A stretch of DNA of 64,000 bases from Streptomyces sp. col6 (GTDB taxonomy: Bacteria > Actinomycetota > Actinomycetes > Streptomycetales > Streptomycetaceae). The stretch spans positions 516,720-580,719 of the forward strand of contig NZ_RDBL01000006.1 of NCBI RefSeq assembly GCF_008042035.1, in the 5' to 3' direction. Under the pieces are notes generated by a model. That model was not told the origin of the DNA. It searched no databases and was given only the letters and a program-made list of their open reading frames with translations. Of this stretch, positions 9,487 through 18,076 are shown in pieces (position 1 is the first letter of the stretch; each line of letters opens with the position of its first letter). The position numbers and the translations under genes are program-made.

Positions 9487-9873
9487 GTGAGCAGCAGCGG
9501 TGACGTGCGCGTCCGCCGGGTCTACGACGGGGTGGAGGAGGGCGACGGCACCCGCGTCCTCGTCGACCGGCTGTGGCCGCGCGGGGTCTCCAAGGAGAAG
9601 GCCGCGATCGACCGCTGGCTCAAGGACCTCACCCCCTCGGACGAGCTGCGCTCCTGGTACCACGAGGACCGCTCCGCCACCCGCTACGACACCTTCGTCG
9701 AGCGCTACCGCGCCGAACTGGCCGGACCGGCCCAGACGGCGGCCGTCGACGAGCTGGTGGGGCTGGTCCGCGCGGGCGGCCCGGTCACGCTCGTCACCGC
9801 CGTCAAGGACGTCGAGCACAGCCACGTACCCGTCCTCGCCGACCATCTGGAACACGAGCTGCGCCACCGCTGA
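9487..9873 (+). CDS. DUF488 family protein
   Basis: A 128-aa protein of the DUF488 family. Its hallmarks are near the N-terminus (RVYDGVEEGDGTRVLVDRLW, PRGVSKEKAAIDRWLKDLTP) and then SDELRSWYHEDRSATRYDTFVERY and a C-terminal LVTAVKDVEHSHVPVLAD. The biochemical role of the family is not settled. It starts with GTG 51 nt after nnr and ends 52 nt before alr, in a same-strand run. Confidence 0.85.
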   Translation: MSSSGDVRVRRVYDGVEEGDGTRVLVDRLWPRGVSKEKAAIDRWLKDLTPSDELRSWYHEDRSATRYDTFVERYRAELAGPAQTAAVDELVGLVRAGGPVTLVTAVKDVEHSHVPVLADHLEHELRHR

Positions 9874-9925
9874 CGCGCCCCGCCGGACCGGCCCGCGCAC
9901 CGGGCTCTGAGAGACTGGGCGCGAT

Positions 9926-11092
9926 ATGAACGAGACAGCGTCCTTGCGAGCCCGTGCCGAGATCGACCTCGCCGCACTCCGCGCCAACGTGCGCGTCCTG
10001 CGTACCCGGGCGGCCGGGGCGCAGCTCATGGCCGTGGTGAAGGCCGACGCCTACGGGCACGGCGCGGTCCCCTGCGCCCGCGCCGCGCGCGAGGCGGGCG
10101 CCGCCTGGCTCGGCACCGCGACCCCCCAGGAGGCCCTGGCCCTGCGCGCGGCCGGGCTCGACGGCCGGATGCTGTGCTGGCTCTGGACGCCGGGCGGGCC
10201 CTGGCGCGAGGCGATCGAGGCCGACATCGACGTGTCGGTCAGCGGCATGTGGGCGCTGCGCGAGGTCACCGATGCGGCGACGGCGGCCGGCCGGACCGCG
10301 CGTATCCACCTCAAGGCCGACACCGGACTCGGCCGGGCCGGCTGCCAGCCCGCCGACTGGCCCGAACTGGTCGCCGCCGCCCGCACCGCCGAGCGCGCGG
10401 GCACCGTCCGCGTCACCGGACTGTGGTCCCACTTCGCCTGCGCCGACGAGCCGGGCCACCCCTCGATCACCGCCCAGCTGGACACCTTCCGCGACATGGT
10501 GGCGTACGCGGAGAAGGCCGGCGTCGAGCCCGAGGTGCGGCACATCGCCAACTCCCCGGCGACCCTGACCGTCCCCGAGTCCCACTTCGACCTCGTGCGC
10601 ACGGGGATCGCCATGTACGGCATCTCGCCGAGCCCGGAGGTGGGCACCTCCGCCGACTTCGGACTGCGGCCCGTGATGACGCTCGCCGCGTCCGTCGCCC
10701 TGGTCAAGCAGGTCCCGGCCGGCCACGGCATCAGCTACGGCCACCACTACACGACGCCTCGCGAGACCACGCTCGGCCTGGTGCCCCTCGGGTACGCCGA
10801 CGGCATCCCGCGCCACGCGTCCGGCCGGGGCCCCGTCCTCGTCGGCGGGGTGCGGCGGACGATCGCGGGCCGGGTCGCCATGGACCAGTTCGTCGTCGAC
10901 CTCGACGGCGACGAGCCGGCGGCCGGCAGCGAGGCGGTGCTCTTCGGTCCCGGCGACCGGGGCGAGCCGAGCGCCGAGGACTGGGCACAGGCCGCCGGCA
11001 CGATCGCGTACGAGATCGTCACCCGGATCGGCGGCCGGGTGCCGCGCGTCCATCTGGGTGCGACGGCCGAGGGGGCCCCGGCCGGGTCCTGA
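9926..11092 (+). CDS. alr: Alanine racemase
   Basis: PLP enzyme interconverting L- and D-alanine for peptidoglycan; 388 aa, normal length. The PLP lysine is K39 in AVVKADAYGHG. The substrate-side tyrosine motif is GHGISYGHHYTTP, with GYADGIPRHASG, VGGVRRTIAGRVAMDQFVVD and the terminal domain IAYEIVTRIGGRVPRV also recognisable. The start follows a short gap after the DUF488 gene. The alr-hydrolase-tsaE order is the conserved actinobacterial arrangement. Confidence 0.96.
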   Translation: MNETASLRARAEIDLAALRANVRVLRTRAAGAQLMAVVKADAYGHGAVPCARAAREAGAAWLGTATPQEALALRAAGLDGRMLCWLWTPGGPWREAIEADIDVSVSGMWALREVTDAATAAGRTARIHLKADTGLGRAGCQPADWPELVAAARTAERAGTVRVTGLWSHFACADEPGHPSITAQLDTFRDMVAYAEKAGVEPEVRHIANSPATLTVPESHFDLVRTGIAMYGISPSPEVGTSADFGLRPVMTLAASVALVKQVPAGHGISYGHHYTTPRETTLGLVPLGYADGIPRHASGRGPVLVGGVRRTIAGRVAMDQFVVDLDGDEPAAGSEAVLFGPGDRGEPSAEDWAQAAGTIAYEIVTRIGGRVPRVHLGATAEGAPAGS

Positions 11093-11182
11093 CCGGGGAA
11101 GCGGCCCTGACCAGGCACGATCTGAAGACGGCCCAGGCTCGGGCCGGGAGCGACCGACACGATCCACGAGGAGCGCGGCACG

Positions 11183-12421
11183 GTGAGCGACATCAGCACG
11201 GGGGACGTGGTGGCGACGGCGGCCGCCTCGGGAGCCGGCTGGCGCCGGGCGGGAATCGCCGGCGCCGCCATAGGTGTGATCGCCGCGGGCGCGGCGGCCG
11301 GGGTCGCCGTGGAGCGGCTGACGGTCGGCCGGGGTATGCGCAAGCGCGCCCGGCTCGCCCTGGACGCCACCGGCCCGTACGGCTCGCTGCGCGGGACGCC
11401 CGGCCGGGCCACCGCCGACGACGGCACCGAGCTGTACTACGAGGTCGACGAGGTCGATCCCCCCGACGGCGCCGCCCCCTCGGGCTCCCGCAGGCGCCGC
11501 CTCTTCGGGCGCAAGGCGCCCGCCCCGGTGACCGTCGTCTTCAGTCACGGCTACTGCCTCGGCCAGGACTCCTGGCACTTCCAGCGCGCCGCCCTGCGCG
11601 GGATCGTGCGCACCGTCCACTGGGACCAGCGCAGCCACGGGCGCTCCGAGCGGGGCCGCGCCCAGGCCCGCGCCGGGGGAGGGGTGCCCGTCGGCATCGA
11701 CCAGCTCGGCCGCGACCTCAAGGCCGTCATCGACGCCGCCGCCCCCGAGGGCCCGCTCGTCCTCGTCGGCCACTCGATGGGCGGCATGACGATCATGGCG
11801 CTGGCCGACCAGTACCCGGAGCTGATCCGCGACCGGGTCGCCGCCGTCGCCCTCGTCGGCACGTCGAGCGGCCGGCTGAACGAGGTCAGCTTCGGGCTGC
11901 CCGTCATGGGCGTCAACGCGGTGCGGCGGGTGCTGCCCGGGGTGCTGCGGGCGCTCGGTTCGCAGGCGGAGCTGGTGGAGCGGGGGCGGCGGGCGACCGC
12001 GGACCTGTTCGCCGGGCTGATCAAGCGGTACTCGTTCGGTTCGCGGGACGTGGACCCGGCCGTCGCGCGGTTCGCGGAACGGCTCATCGAGTCCACCCCG
12101 ATCGACGTGGTCGCCGAGTTCTACCCGGCCTTCGCGGAACACGACAAGAGCGCGGCCCTGCCCCTCTTCCGCGATCTCCCGGTCCTCGTCCTGGCCGGTG
12201 ACAAGGACCTCGTGACGCCCAGTTCGCACAGCGAGGCCATCGCGGACCTGCTGCCGGACGCGGAGCTGGTGATCGTCCCGGACGCCGGGCACCTGGTGAT
12301 GCTGGAGCACCCGGAGACGGTGACCGACCGGCTCGCCGACCTGCTGGTGCGGGCCGGGGCCGTACCGGAGTCCTCTAACGTTGGCGGGCATGGAACCGCA
12401 GAACAGCCCGGCGGCCGCTGA
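11183..12421 (+). CDS. Alpha/beta hydrolase with N-terminal membrane anchor
   Basis: A 412-aa alpha/beta-fold hydrolase. A hydrophobic, glycine/alanine-rich stretch at residues 23-50 (GIAGAAIGVIAAGAAAGVAV) probably anchors it. The hydrolase core starts with VVFSHGYCLGQDSWHFQR; the nucleophile elbow is LVGHSMGGMTIMALA, the acid is likely in VLAGDKDLVTPS and the histidine in VPDAGHLVMLEHPE. Substrate unknown. GTG 11183 has a GAGGAG site 12 nt upstream. The gene overlaps tsaE by 32 nt, implying translational coupling. Confidence 0.88.
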   Translation: MSDISTGDVVATAAASGAGWRRAGIAGAAIGVIAAGAAAGVAVERLTVGRGMRKRARLALDATGPYGSLRGTPGRATADDGTELYYEVDEVDPPDGAAPSGSRRRRLFGRKAPAPVTVVFSHGYCLGQDSWHFQRAALRGIVRTVHWDQRSHGRSERGRAQARAGGGVPVGIDQLGRDLKAVIDAAAPEGPLVLVGHSMGGMTIMALADQYPELIRDRVAAVALVGTSSGRLNEVSFGLPVMGVNAVRRVLPGVLRALGSQAELVERGRRATADLFAGLIKRYSFGSRDVDPAVARFAERLIESTPIDVVAEFYPAFAEHDKSAALPLFRDLPVLVLAGDKDLVTPSSHSEAIADLLPDAELVIVPDAGHLVMLEHPETVTDRLADLLVRAGAVPESSNVGGHGTAEQPGGR

Positions 12422-12941
12422 GGCCACCGCGTACGAGAACGTCCCCGGCGCCGTCACCGTCAAGCTGGCCGTCGACTCCCCCGAACAGATGCGGGCCCTG
12501 GGCCGCAGGCTCGCCTCCGCGCTGCGCCCCGGTGACCTCGTCATGCTCACCGGCGAGCTGGGCGCCGGCAAGACGACCCTGACCCGGGGCCTCGGCGAGG
12601 GTCTGGGCGTACGCGGCGCGGTGACGTCCCCCACCTTCGTGATCGCCCGCGTCCACCCCCCGCTCTCCGGCGGTCCCGCGCTGGTCCACGTCGACGCCTA
12701 CCGGCTGGGCGGCGGGCTCGACGAGATGGAGGACCTGGACCTCGACGTCTCGCTGCCGGAGTCCGTGGTGGTCGTGGAGTGGGGCGACGGCAAGGTCGAG
12801 GAACTGTCGGACGACCGCCTCCAGGTGTTCATCGACCGCGCGGTCGGGGACACCGACGACGAGCGGCGCGCGGTGACGCTGGTGGGTGTCGGGGCGCGCT
12901 GGGCGGGGCTGCGGAACGAGTCCTGGGCGCCCTGGGGCTGA
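12390..12941 (+). CDS. tsaE: tRNA t6A biosynthesis ATPase TsaE
   Basis: ATPase partner of TsaB and TsaD in making N6-threonylcarbamoyladenosine at position 37 of ANN-decoding tRNAs. The protein shows the Walker A loop GELGAGKTTLTRGL, then SPTFVIA, the VDAYRL motif and VEWGDG. At 183 aa it is slightly long because of an N-terminal extension. The ATG at 12390 starts inside the hydrolase gene; an upstream in-frame TTG (12381) is also possible. tsaB and tsaD follow about 1.3 kb downstream. Confidence 0.93.
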   Translation: MEPQNSPAAAEATAYENVPGAVTVKLAVDSPEQMRALGRRLASALRPGDLVMLTGELGAGKTTLTRGLGEGLGVRGAVTSPTFVIARVHPPLSGGPALVHVDAYRLGGGLDEMEDLDLDVSLPESVVVVEWGDGKVEELSDDRLQVFIDRAVGDTDDERRAVTLVGVGARWAGLRNESWAPWG

Positions 12942-13022
12942 GACCGGCAGGTGTTTCCGACGCGGTGTCGGCAAAATGTTGCGCGGAACGGGGCAAGCGT
13001 GGTGACATGGAGGACGAGAGCG

Positions 13023-13040
13023 GGTTAGGTCTACCTAACC
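13023..13040. promoter_or_regulatory. Iron-box-like palindrome (DtxR/DmdR-type site)
   Basis: Perfect palindrome GGTTAGGT-CT-ACCTAACC, 31 nt upstream of the small ORF at 13072. TTAGG-N4-CCTAA matches the inner register of the DtxR/IdeR/DmdR1 iron box (consensus TTAGGTTAGSCTAACCTAA). The outer TTAGG half is not kept, so it may be a partial or unrelated operator. Confidence 0.5.
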
Positions 13041-13071
13041 ATGCCTTCCACCGGAGCCCCAGGAGGCGTCC

Positions 13072-13251
13072 ATGCCGACACCCGAGCGCGAGCCGTCGCC
13101 GCGGCCGACGGTATCGATGACGGCCCTACTGGCCGCGAACGCGGCGGCGAACGCGGTGTCGACACCCCCGCGAACCCAGTCGCCCCCGCCGAAGCCCGAA
13201 AACGCGAAAAAATCCGGACGGGCAGCACACTCAAGCCCGTCCGGCGATTGA
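13072..13251 (+). CDS. Small Ala/Pro-rich protein (59 aa), putative
   Basis: A short ORF with an optimal ribosome site: AGGAGG, 5 nt before ATG 13072. The peptide starts MPTPEREPSPRPTV, has a helix-prone block SMTALLAANAAANAV, then a Pro/Lys/Ser-rich tail ending SSPSGD. It has no Cys, signal peptide or membrane span. Its stop codon lies inside the first of three family A repeats, so the tail is partly repeat-encoded. The iron-box-like palindrome just upstream suggests metal control. No function is recognised; a short regulatory or precursor peptide is possible. Confidence 0.55.
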   Translation: MPTPEREPSPRPTVSMTALLAANAAANAVSTPPRTQSPPPKPENAKKSGRAAHSSPSGD

Positions 13252-13399
13252 GGCCATCCGTGCCGAGGGCCCAGCGACGGCCCGCACGAAATCCAGGACA
13301 GCCCGCACAAGATCCAGCCCGTCCGGCGATTGAGGACATCCGTGGCGCGAGGCCGACACCGGCCCGCAGCGAAATCGAGCCCGTCCGGCGCCTGAGGAC
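13231..13399. repeat. Dispersed intergenic repeat, family A copies 4-6
   Basis: Three same-orientation copies (13231-13253, 13316-13337, 13378-13399) of AGCCCGTCCGGCGATTGAGG, the reverse complement of the copies at 5427-7921; the last copy reads GGCGCCTGAGG. They fill the space between the small ORF and the convergent membrane-anchored gene. About 63-85 bp separates them. Confidence 0.85.
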
Positions 13400-13423
13400 A
13401 CCCGTCGGCGGGCCCGGGGCGCG

Positions 13424-13987
13424 CTACGCGACCACGACCACCTTCACGCCCACCGTGGCGAACCGCCACACCGCATCCCCGTCGGCCCGAGACATCCGTA
13501 CGCCCCCCGCCTTCACCGTCGGGTCCGGCTCCTCCATCGACCCGTCCTGCGCGGCGCTGAAGCCGATCGTCACGTCGTTCACCGCGGCGAACCGCACCAC
13601 GTGCTCGATCGGCACCCCGTCCGACCCCTTCACGCTGCCCGACCGCGAGGACACCGCGTAGCTGCCCGGCACCGCGCTCACCGAACCCGGCATCACCTTG
13701 AACGTCCGGGACGCCTTGCCCTTCGCGTCGACCAGCCACACCCGGCGGTCCTTCAGTGCGTACACGACCCGCATCCCGGTGCCCGAACCGGCGGGGACCG
13801 TGAGCGGGTCCTTCTTCGGCCTGGCCTTCCCGTGCCCGCCGGCCGGCGCCGACGCGCTGCTGGACGCCTTCGGCTTCGCCGCCAGGTCGTCCGGCACGTT
13901 GGCGGAGGCCTGGTAGGCCAGGAAGCCGACCGCCACGACGGCCGCCGCGGTGAGCGCGGCCACGATTCCCGAGCTGCCCCTTGCCAC
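13424..13987 (-). CDS. Membrane-anchored or secreted protein of unknown function
   Basis: A 187-aa protein. Residues 7-29 form a hydrophobic signal/anchor (GIVAALTAAAVVAVGFLAYQ). A Pro/Lys/Ser-rich linker (KASSSASAPAGGHGKARPKK) and a beta-rich extracytoplasmic domain follow (GTGMRVVYALKDRRVWLVDA, VMPGSVSAVPGSYAVSSRSG). The pattern 'ALKDRRVWLVDAKGKASRTFKVMPG' type is reminiscent of L,D-transpeptidase N-terminal strands, but no HxxxC catalytic motif is present. It starts at GTG 13987, with GAGG 10 nt upstream, divergent from tsaB. Confidence 0.75.
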   Translation of the reverse strand: MARGSSGIVAALTAAAVVAVGFLAYQASANVPDDLAAKPKASSSASAPAGGHGKARPKKDPLTVPAGSGTGMRVVYALKDRRVWLVDAKGKASRTFKVMPGSVSAVPGSYAVSSRSGSVKGSDGVPIEHVVRFAAVNDVTIGFSAAQDGSMEEPDPTVKAGGVRMSRADGDAVWRFATVGVKVVVVA

Positions 13988-14196
13988 CGTGCGTGCCTCT
14001 TTCGCTGTCGTGTGCCGTCGGTGCGCGGGCCCGTGCCGTGCGGCGCGAGCGGCGACCCGTACGGCGCGAACCGTAAGTCGTACAAGCGTTTACACGTACT
14101 CCGCGTATACCCGGTGACGGTAGCAGCCGGGACCGCCCGTACCGGGACGCCGTACGGGGCGCGGGGCGGGCCGCGCCGGAGCCGTAGGCTGTTTGC

Positions 14197-14859
14197 GTGC
14201 TCTTGCTCGCAATGGATACCGCCACCCCCGCCGTCACCGTCGCCCTCCACGACGGGACCCGCGTCGTCGCCGAGTACGCCCAGGTCGACGCCCGCAGGCA
14301 CGGGGAGCTGCTGCTGCCCGCCGTCGACCGGGTCCTCGCCGAGGCCGGGCTGAAACTCGACGCCGTGACGGACGTCGTCGTGGGCGTCGGCCCCGGCCCG
14401 TACACCGGACTGCGCGTCGGCATGGTGACGGCCGCCACGTTCGGTTCGGCGCTCTCCGTGCCCGTGCACGGCCTCTGCACCCTGGACGGCCTCGCGTACG
14501 CCGCCGGGACGGCCGGGATCGAGGGCCCCTTCGCCGTCGCCACGGACGCCCGCCGCAAGGAGGTCTACTGGGCGCGGTACGAGGACGCCCGCACCCGGAC
14601 CGAGGGACCCTCCGTCGACCGGCCCGCCGACATCGCGGAACAGCTCGCCGGCCTGCCCGTCGTCGGCGCGGGCGCGGTGCTCTACCCCGAGGCGTTCCCG
14701 GACGCGCGCGGCCCCGAACACCTCGCGGCGGGCGCCCTCGCCGGCCTCGCCGCCGAGCGCCTGGCCGCCGGTGGGGAGCTGCTGCCGCCGCAGCCGCTCT
14801 ACCTCCGCAGGCCCGACGCGCAGGTCCCGAAGAACTACAAGGTGGTCACCCCGAAGTGA
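14197..14859 (+). CDS. tsaB: tRNA t6A biosynthesis protein TsaB
   Basis: Scaffold subunit of the t6A complex; heterodimerises with TsaD. At 220 aa it is normal length. It has the ASKHA-fold start LLLAMDTATPAVTVAL, the TsaB pattern RRHGELLLPAVDRVLAEAGL and GVGPGPYTGLRVGMVTA. The GTG start overlaps nothing; the stop overlaps the rimI GTG (GTGA). It forms an operon with rimI and tsaD. Confidence 0.94.
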   Translation: MLLLAMDTATPAVTVALHDGTRVVAEYAQVDARRHGELLLPAVDRVLAEAGLKLDAVTDVVVGVGPGPYTGLRVGMVTAATFGSALSVPVHGLCTLDGLAYAAGTAGIEGPFAVATDARRKEVYWARYEDARTRTEGPSVDRPADIAEQLAGLPVVGAGAVLYPEAFPDARGPEHLAAGALAGLAAERLAAGGELLPPQPLYLRRPDAQVPKNYKVVTPK

Positions 14860-15359
14860 CCGTCACGACCGCGGTGCTGCGCGAGATGCGCTGGTGGGAC
14901 ATCGATCCGGTGCTCGCCCTGGAGCACGAGCTGTTCCCGGAGGACGCCTGGTCGGCCGGCATGTTCTGGTCCGAGCTGGCCCACGCGCGCGGCCCGGCGG
15001 CCACCCGCCGCTACGTCGTCGCCGAGGAGCCGGGCACCGGCCGGATCGTCGGGTACGCGGGCCTCGCCGCCGCCGGTGACCTCGCCGACGTACAGACGAT
15101 CGCCGTCGCCCGCGACCACTGGGGCGGCGGGCTCGGCTCCGAGCTGCTGACCGACCTGCTCAGGCACGCCACGGCCTTCGAGTGCGCCGAGGTGCTCCTT
15201 GAGGTCCGCGTCGACAACACACGCGCCCAGAAGCTCTACGAACGCTTCGGCTTCGAACCGATCGGCTTCCGCCGCGGCTACTACCAGCCGGGCAACATCG
15301 ACGCGCTCGTCATGCGCCTCCACGTACACGAAGACGTACAGGAAAACGGGACTGACTGA
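14856..15359 (+). CDS. rimI: Ribosomal-protein-S18-alanine N-acetyltransferase (GNAT)
   Basis: GNAT acetyltransferase expected to acetylate the N-terminus of ribosomal protein S18 and other proteins; 167 aa. Recognisable parts are [20 protein letters not shown], the acetyl-CoA loop region [40 protein letters not shown] and [18 protein letters not shown] 14856 overlaps the tsaB stop by 4 nt, and its own stop overlaps the tsaD ATG by 1 nt, so all three are translationally coupled. Confidence 0.93.
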   Translation: MTVTTAVLREMRWWDIDPVLALEHELFPEDAWSAGMFWSELAHARGPAATRRYVVAEEPGTGRIVGYAGLAAAGDLADVQTIAVARDHWGGGLGSELLTDLLRHATAFECAEVLLEVRVDNTRAQKLYERFGFEPIGFRRGYYQPGNIDALVMRLHVHEDVQENGTD

Positions 15360-16459
15360 TGGCTGACGAACCCCTCGTACTCGGTATCGAGACCTCCTGC
15401 GACGAAACCGGGGTCGGCATCGTCCGGGGGACCACGCTCCTCGCGGACGCCGTCGCGTCCAGCGTCGACACGCACGCCCGCTTCGGCGGCGTCGTCCCCG
15501 AGATCGCCTCCCGCGCGCATCTGGAGGCGATGGTCCCCACCATCGAGCGCGCCCTGAAGGACGCCGGCGTCAGCGGCCGGGACCTCGACGGCATCGCCGT
15601 CACCGCCGGACCCGGCCTCGCGGGCGCCCTGCTCGTCGGCGTCTCCGCCGCCAAGGCGTACGCGTACGCGCTGAACAAGCCGCTGTACGGGGTCAACCAC
15701 CTGGCGTCCCACATCTGCGTCGACCAGCTGGAGCACGGGCCGCTGCCCGAGCCCACCATGGCGCTCCTGGTCAGCGGCGGGCACTCCTCGCTGCTCCTCG
15801 CGCCCGACATCACCAACGACGTCCGGCCGCTGGGCGCGACCATCGACGACGCGGCCGGCGAGGCGTTCGACAAGATCGCCCGGGTGCTGGACCTCGGCTT
15901 CCCCGGCGGCCCGGTCATCGACCGGCTCGCCCGCGAGGGCGACCCGGCCGCCATCGCCTTCCCGCGCGGCCTGACCGGCTCGCGCGACCCCGCGTACGAC
16001 TTCTCGTTCTCCGGCCTGAAGACGTCCGTCGCCCGCTGGATCGAGGCCAAGCGCGCGTCCGGCGAGGAGGTGCCGGTACGGGACGTGGCCGCGTCCTTCC
16101 AGGAGGCCGTCGTCGACGTGCTCACCCGCAAGGCCGTCCGCGCCTGCAAGGACGAGGGCGTCGACCACCTGATGATCGGCGGCGGCGTCGCGGCCAACTC
16201 CCGGCTGCGCGCGCTCGCCCAGGAGCGGTGCGAGCGGGCCGGTATCCGGCTGCGCGTGCCCCGCCCCAAGCTGTGCACCGACAACGGGGCGATGGTCGCC
16301 GCGCTCGGCGCCGAGATGGTCGCCCGCAACCGGCCCGCCTCCGACCTGGAGCTGTCCGCCGACTCCTCGCTGCCCGTCACCGAGACCCACGTCCCGGGCG
16401 CCCACACGCACGACCACGACCATGTGCACGAGGTCAGCAAGGACAACCTCTACTCATGA
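15359..16459 (+). CDS. tsaD: tRNA N6-adenosine threonylcarbamoyltransferase TsaD
   Basis: Transfers the threonylcarbamoyl group to A37 of tRNAs; 366 aa. Metal-binding HxxxH is seen in [11 protein letters not shown], with the signatures [54 protein letters not shown] and LCTDNGAM. The C-terminus is extended by a His/Asp-rich tail ([10 protein letters not shown]), unusual for the family core and possibly metal-binding. It starts at the overlapping TGATG after rimI and ends in an ATGA overlap with the next small gene. Confidence 0.96.
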   Translation: MADEPLVLGIETSCDETGVGIVRGTTLLADAVASSVDTHARFGGVVPEIASRAHLEAMVPTIERALKDAGVSGRDLDGIAVTAGPGLAGALLVGVSAAKAYAYALNKPLYGVNHLASHICVDQLEHGPLPEPTMALLVSGGHSSLLLAPDITNDVRPLGATIDDAAGEAFDKIARVLDLGFPGGPVIDRLAREGDPAAIAFPRGLTGSRDPAYDFSFSGLKTSVARWIEAKRASGEEVPVRDVAASFQEAVVDVLTRKAVRACKDEGVDHLMIGGGVAANSRLRALAQERCERAGIRLRVPRPKLCTDNGAMVAALGAEMVARNRPASDLELSADSSLPVTETHVPGAHTHDHDHVHEVSKDNLYS

Positions 16460-16743
16460 GCGCCCCCGTCACCGCCCTGATGTGGGAGGCCCGCGCCGCC
16501 GAGGGGCGCGGCGACGACCTCCTGGACTGGGCCCGCGCCCGCGCCGCCGAGCTGCCGCGGATCCCGCTGCGCAGCGAGCTGCTTCGCGCCCCGCAGGACC
16601 GGGTCCTGGTCATCACCTGGTGGCGGGGCGGGTACGCCGACGAGCTGCCGGAGCTGCCCGAGCCCGATCAGGACCTCGTCACCCGGCCGGTCCACCGCTG
16701 GCGCTTCGAATCGCTGGGAGCGGAGTTTGACGACAGGCCCTAG
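16456..16743 (+). CDS. Conserved small protein of unknown function downstream of tsaD
   Basis: A 95-aa protein whose ATG overlaps the tsaD stop (ATGA), so it is translationally coupled. It begins [20 protein letters not shown], contains [20 protein letters not shown] and a beta strand [12 protein letters not shown], and is acidic near its end. There are no membrane spans or Cys. The pattern suggests a ferredoxin-like or ABM-type small fold, but the function is unknown. Confidence 0.75.
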   Translation: MSAPVTALMWEARAAEGRGDDLLDWARARAAELPRIPLRSELLRAPQDRVLVITWWRGGYADELPELPEPDQDLVTRPVHRWRFESLGAEFDDRP

Positions 16744-16823
16744 CCCCGGCACGTCGATGAGTTCCGGGCGCCCGCGCGGTCTACCCTTCACGGCACTTTG
16801 CCCCTGTACGTGAGGAGAGGACC

Positions 16824-17294
16824 ATGCAGAAAGTCACCACGTTCCTTTGGTATCCGAAGGGCGTGATCGAGGAAGCGGCCGACTACTACGTCTCCGTCGT
16901 CGGCGGCGACTCGCGCGTCCTGGAGACCACCCGCTGGACCGCCGCGAGCCCCGGCGAGGAGGGCACGGCGATGACCGTACGGTTCCAGCTGGACGGCGCG
17001 GAGTACGTCGCGTTCGACGGCGGGCCCGAGATCACCTTCAACGAGGCCGCCTCGCTCTCCGTCGAGTGCGACTCGCAGGAGGAGGTGGACCGCCTGTGGA
17101 ACGAGCTCACCTCCGGCGGCGGGCAGGAGATCCAGTGCGGCTGGCTCAAGGACAAGTACGGCCTGTTCTGGCAGATCGTCCCGCCGGGCCTCGGTGACGC
17201 CCTGACCGACCCGGACCCGGAGAAGGCCGCCCGTGCGATGAAGGCCATGCTCGGCATGAAGCGCCTGGACATCGAGGCCATCCGCAACGCCTGA
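16824..17294 (+). CDS. VOC-superfamily protein (PhnB-like)
   Basis: A 156-aa protein of the PhnB/3-demethylubiquinone-methyltransferase-like glyoxalase fold: begins VTTFLWYPKGVIEEAADYYV, then TVRFQLDGAEYVAFDGGP, SVECDSQEEVDRLWNELTSG and CGWLKDKYGLFWQIVPPGL. Family members are often dioxygenase-like or binding proteins of unknown substrate. The ATG has GAGGAG about 9 nt upstream. It stands alone between the tsaD unit and a membrane-protein gene. Confidence 0.87.
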   Translation: MQKVTTFLWYPKGVIEEAADYYVSVVGGDSRVLETTRWTAASPGEEGTAMTVRFQLDGAEYVAFDGGPEITFNEAASLSVECDSQEEVDRLWNELTSGGGQEIQCGWLKDKYGLFWQIVPPGLGDALTDPDPEKAARAMKAMLGMKRLDIEAIRNA

Positions 17295-17341
17295 TCCCCG
17301 TGCGGTAATGGGGGCCAGGGGTGCTCGATAGGGTCTGCCCC

Positions 17342-18007
17342 ATGTCCCCTCGCTCCGTGCTGCCGCCGCCCCCGCCGCCCGTGGAGATACGCGCCTGGCC
17401 CGACCGGGACGCGCTGCTCGCCGACCGGTCCTTCCTGCTCGGTGTGCTGGTGAAGGCGCACCTCGGCCCCGGCCGGCTCGGGCTGCTGTGGCTGTGGGGG
17501 GCGGTCGGCGCGCTCGGCTGGTCGCTGACCGGGACGGCGTTCATCAGCTTCGAGCAGTCGTACGACCCCCTCGGTGCGATCTTCGGCGTGGTGATGCTCG
17601 CCCTGGGCGCCGCCGTCCTGCTGCCCGCGCTGATCCTGCTCGTCGTCGGGGTGCGCCGGGACGTGGCGGTGCGGCGGCTGCTCACGCAGTGGGGCGAGCT
17701 GGACCGCGACCCGGCCCGCGACGCCGGTCTCCGGCTGCCCGGCCTCAGCCTGGTGTGGCTGCTGGCGTCCTTCGCGCTGGGCGCGTTCGGGCTGTACGCC
17801 TGCGTCGCCGTGCCCGCGGGCGCGGTGCGGGGCCAGGACACGTACGGGCTGATGGCGCTGATCATGGGGATCGGGTTCCTGGCCTGGATCGTCGGCCTCA
17901 TCGGCGTCTTCAAGGCGTTCTGGCACCGCCGCTGGATCGTCCGCACGCTGACCGGGACGGCCGCGCCCGAGCCGCTGCCTGCGTGGGGCGGCGGCGCCCA
18001 CCGCTGA
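17342..18007 (+). CDS. Membrane protein of unknown function
   Basis: A 221-aa protein with a proline-rich N-terminus and four or so hydrophobic spans (LGLLWLWGAVGALGWSLT; FGVVMLALGAAVLLPALILL; LSLVWLLASFALGAFGLYAC; GLMALIMGIGFLAWIVGLIG), with charged loops between. No enzymatic motif is seen. It precedes a small membrane/zinc-motif protein on the same strand. Confidence 0.8.
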   Translation: MSPRSVLPPPPPPVEIRAWPDRDALLADRSFLLGVLVKAHLGPGRLGLLWLWGAVGALGWSLTGTAFISFEQSYDPLGAIFGVVMLALGAAVLLPALILLVVGVRRDVAVRRLLTQWGELDRDPARDAGLRLPGLSLVWLLASFALGAFGLYACVAVPAGAVRGQDTYGLMALIMGIGFLAWIVGLIGVFKAFWHRRWIVRTLTGTAAPEPLPAWGGGAHR

Positions 18008-18076
18008 CCCCGGCGCCCTACCCTTGGCGTGTACACGCGCGGCGTGGTGGCACGCCGGCACAGGGGGAGGACGTTC

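Noticed and set aside
5431..10029. A 1532-codon ORF on the minus strand across glmS, acpS, nnr and alr
   Set aside because: It lies antisense to well-recognised genes and its translation has low-complexity Gly/Arg/Asp runs. Long antisense ORFs are common in DNA with strong third-position GC.
13041..13661. A 206-aa plus-strand ORF over the family A repeats
   Set aside because: It is antisense to the membrane-anchored gene at 13424-13987 and is built from repeat sequence. The small ORF in another frame (13072) has the ribosome site.
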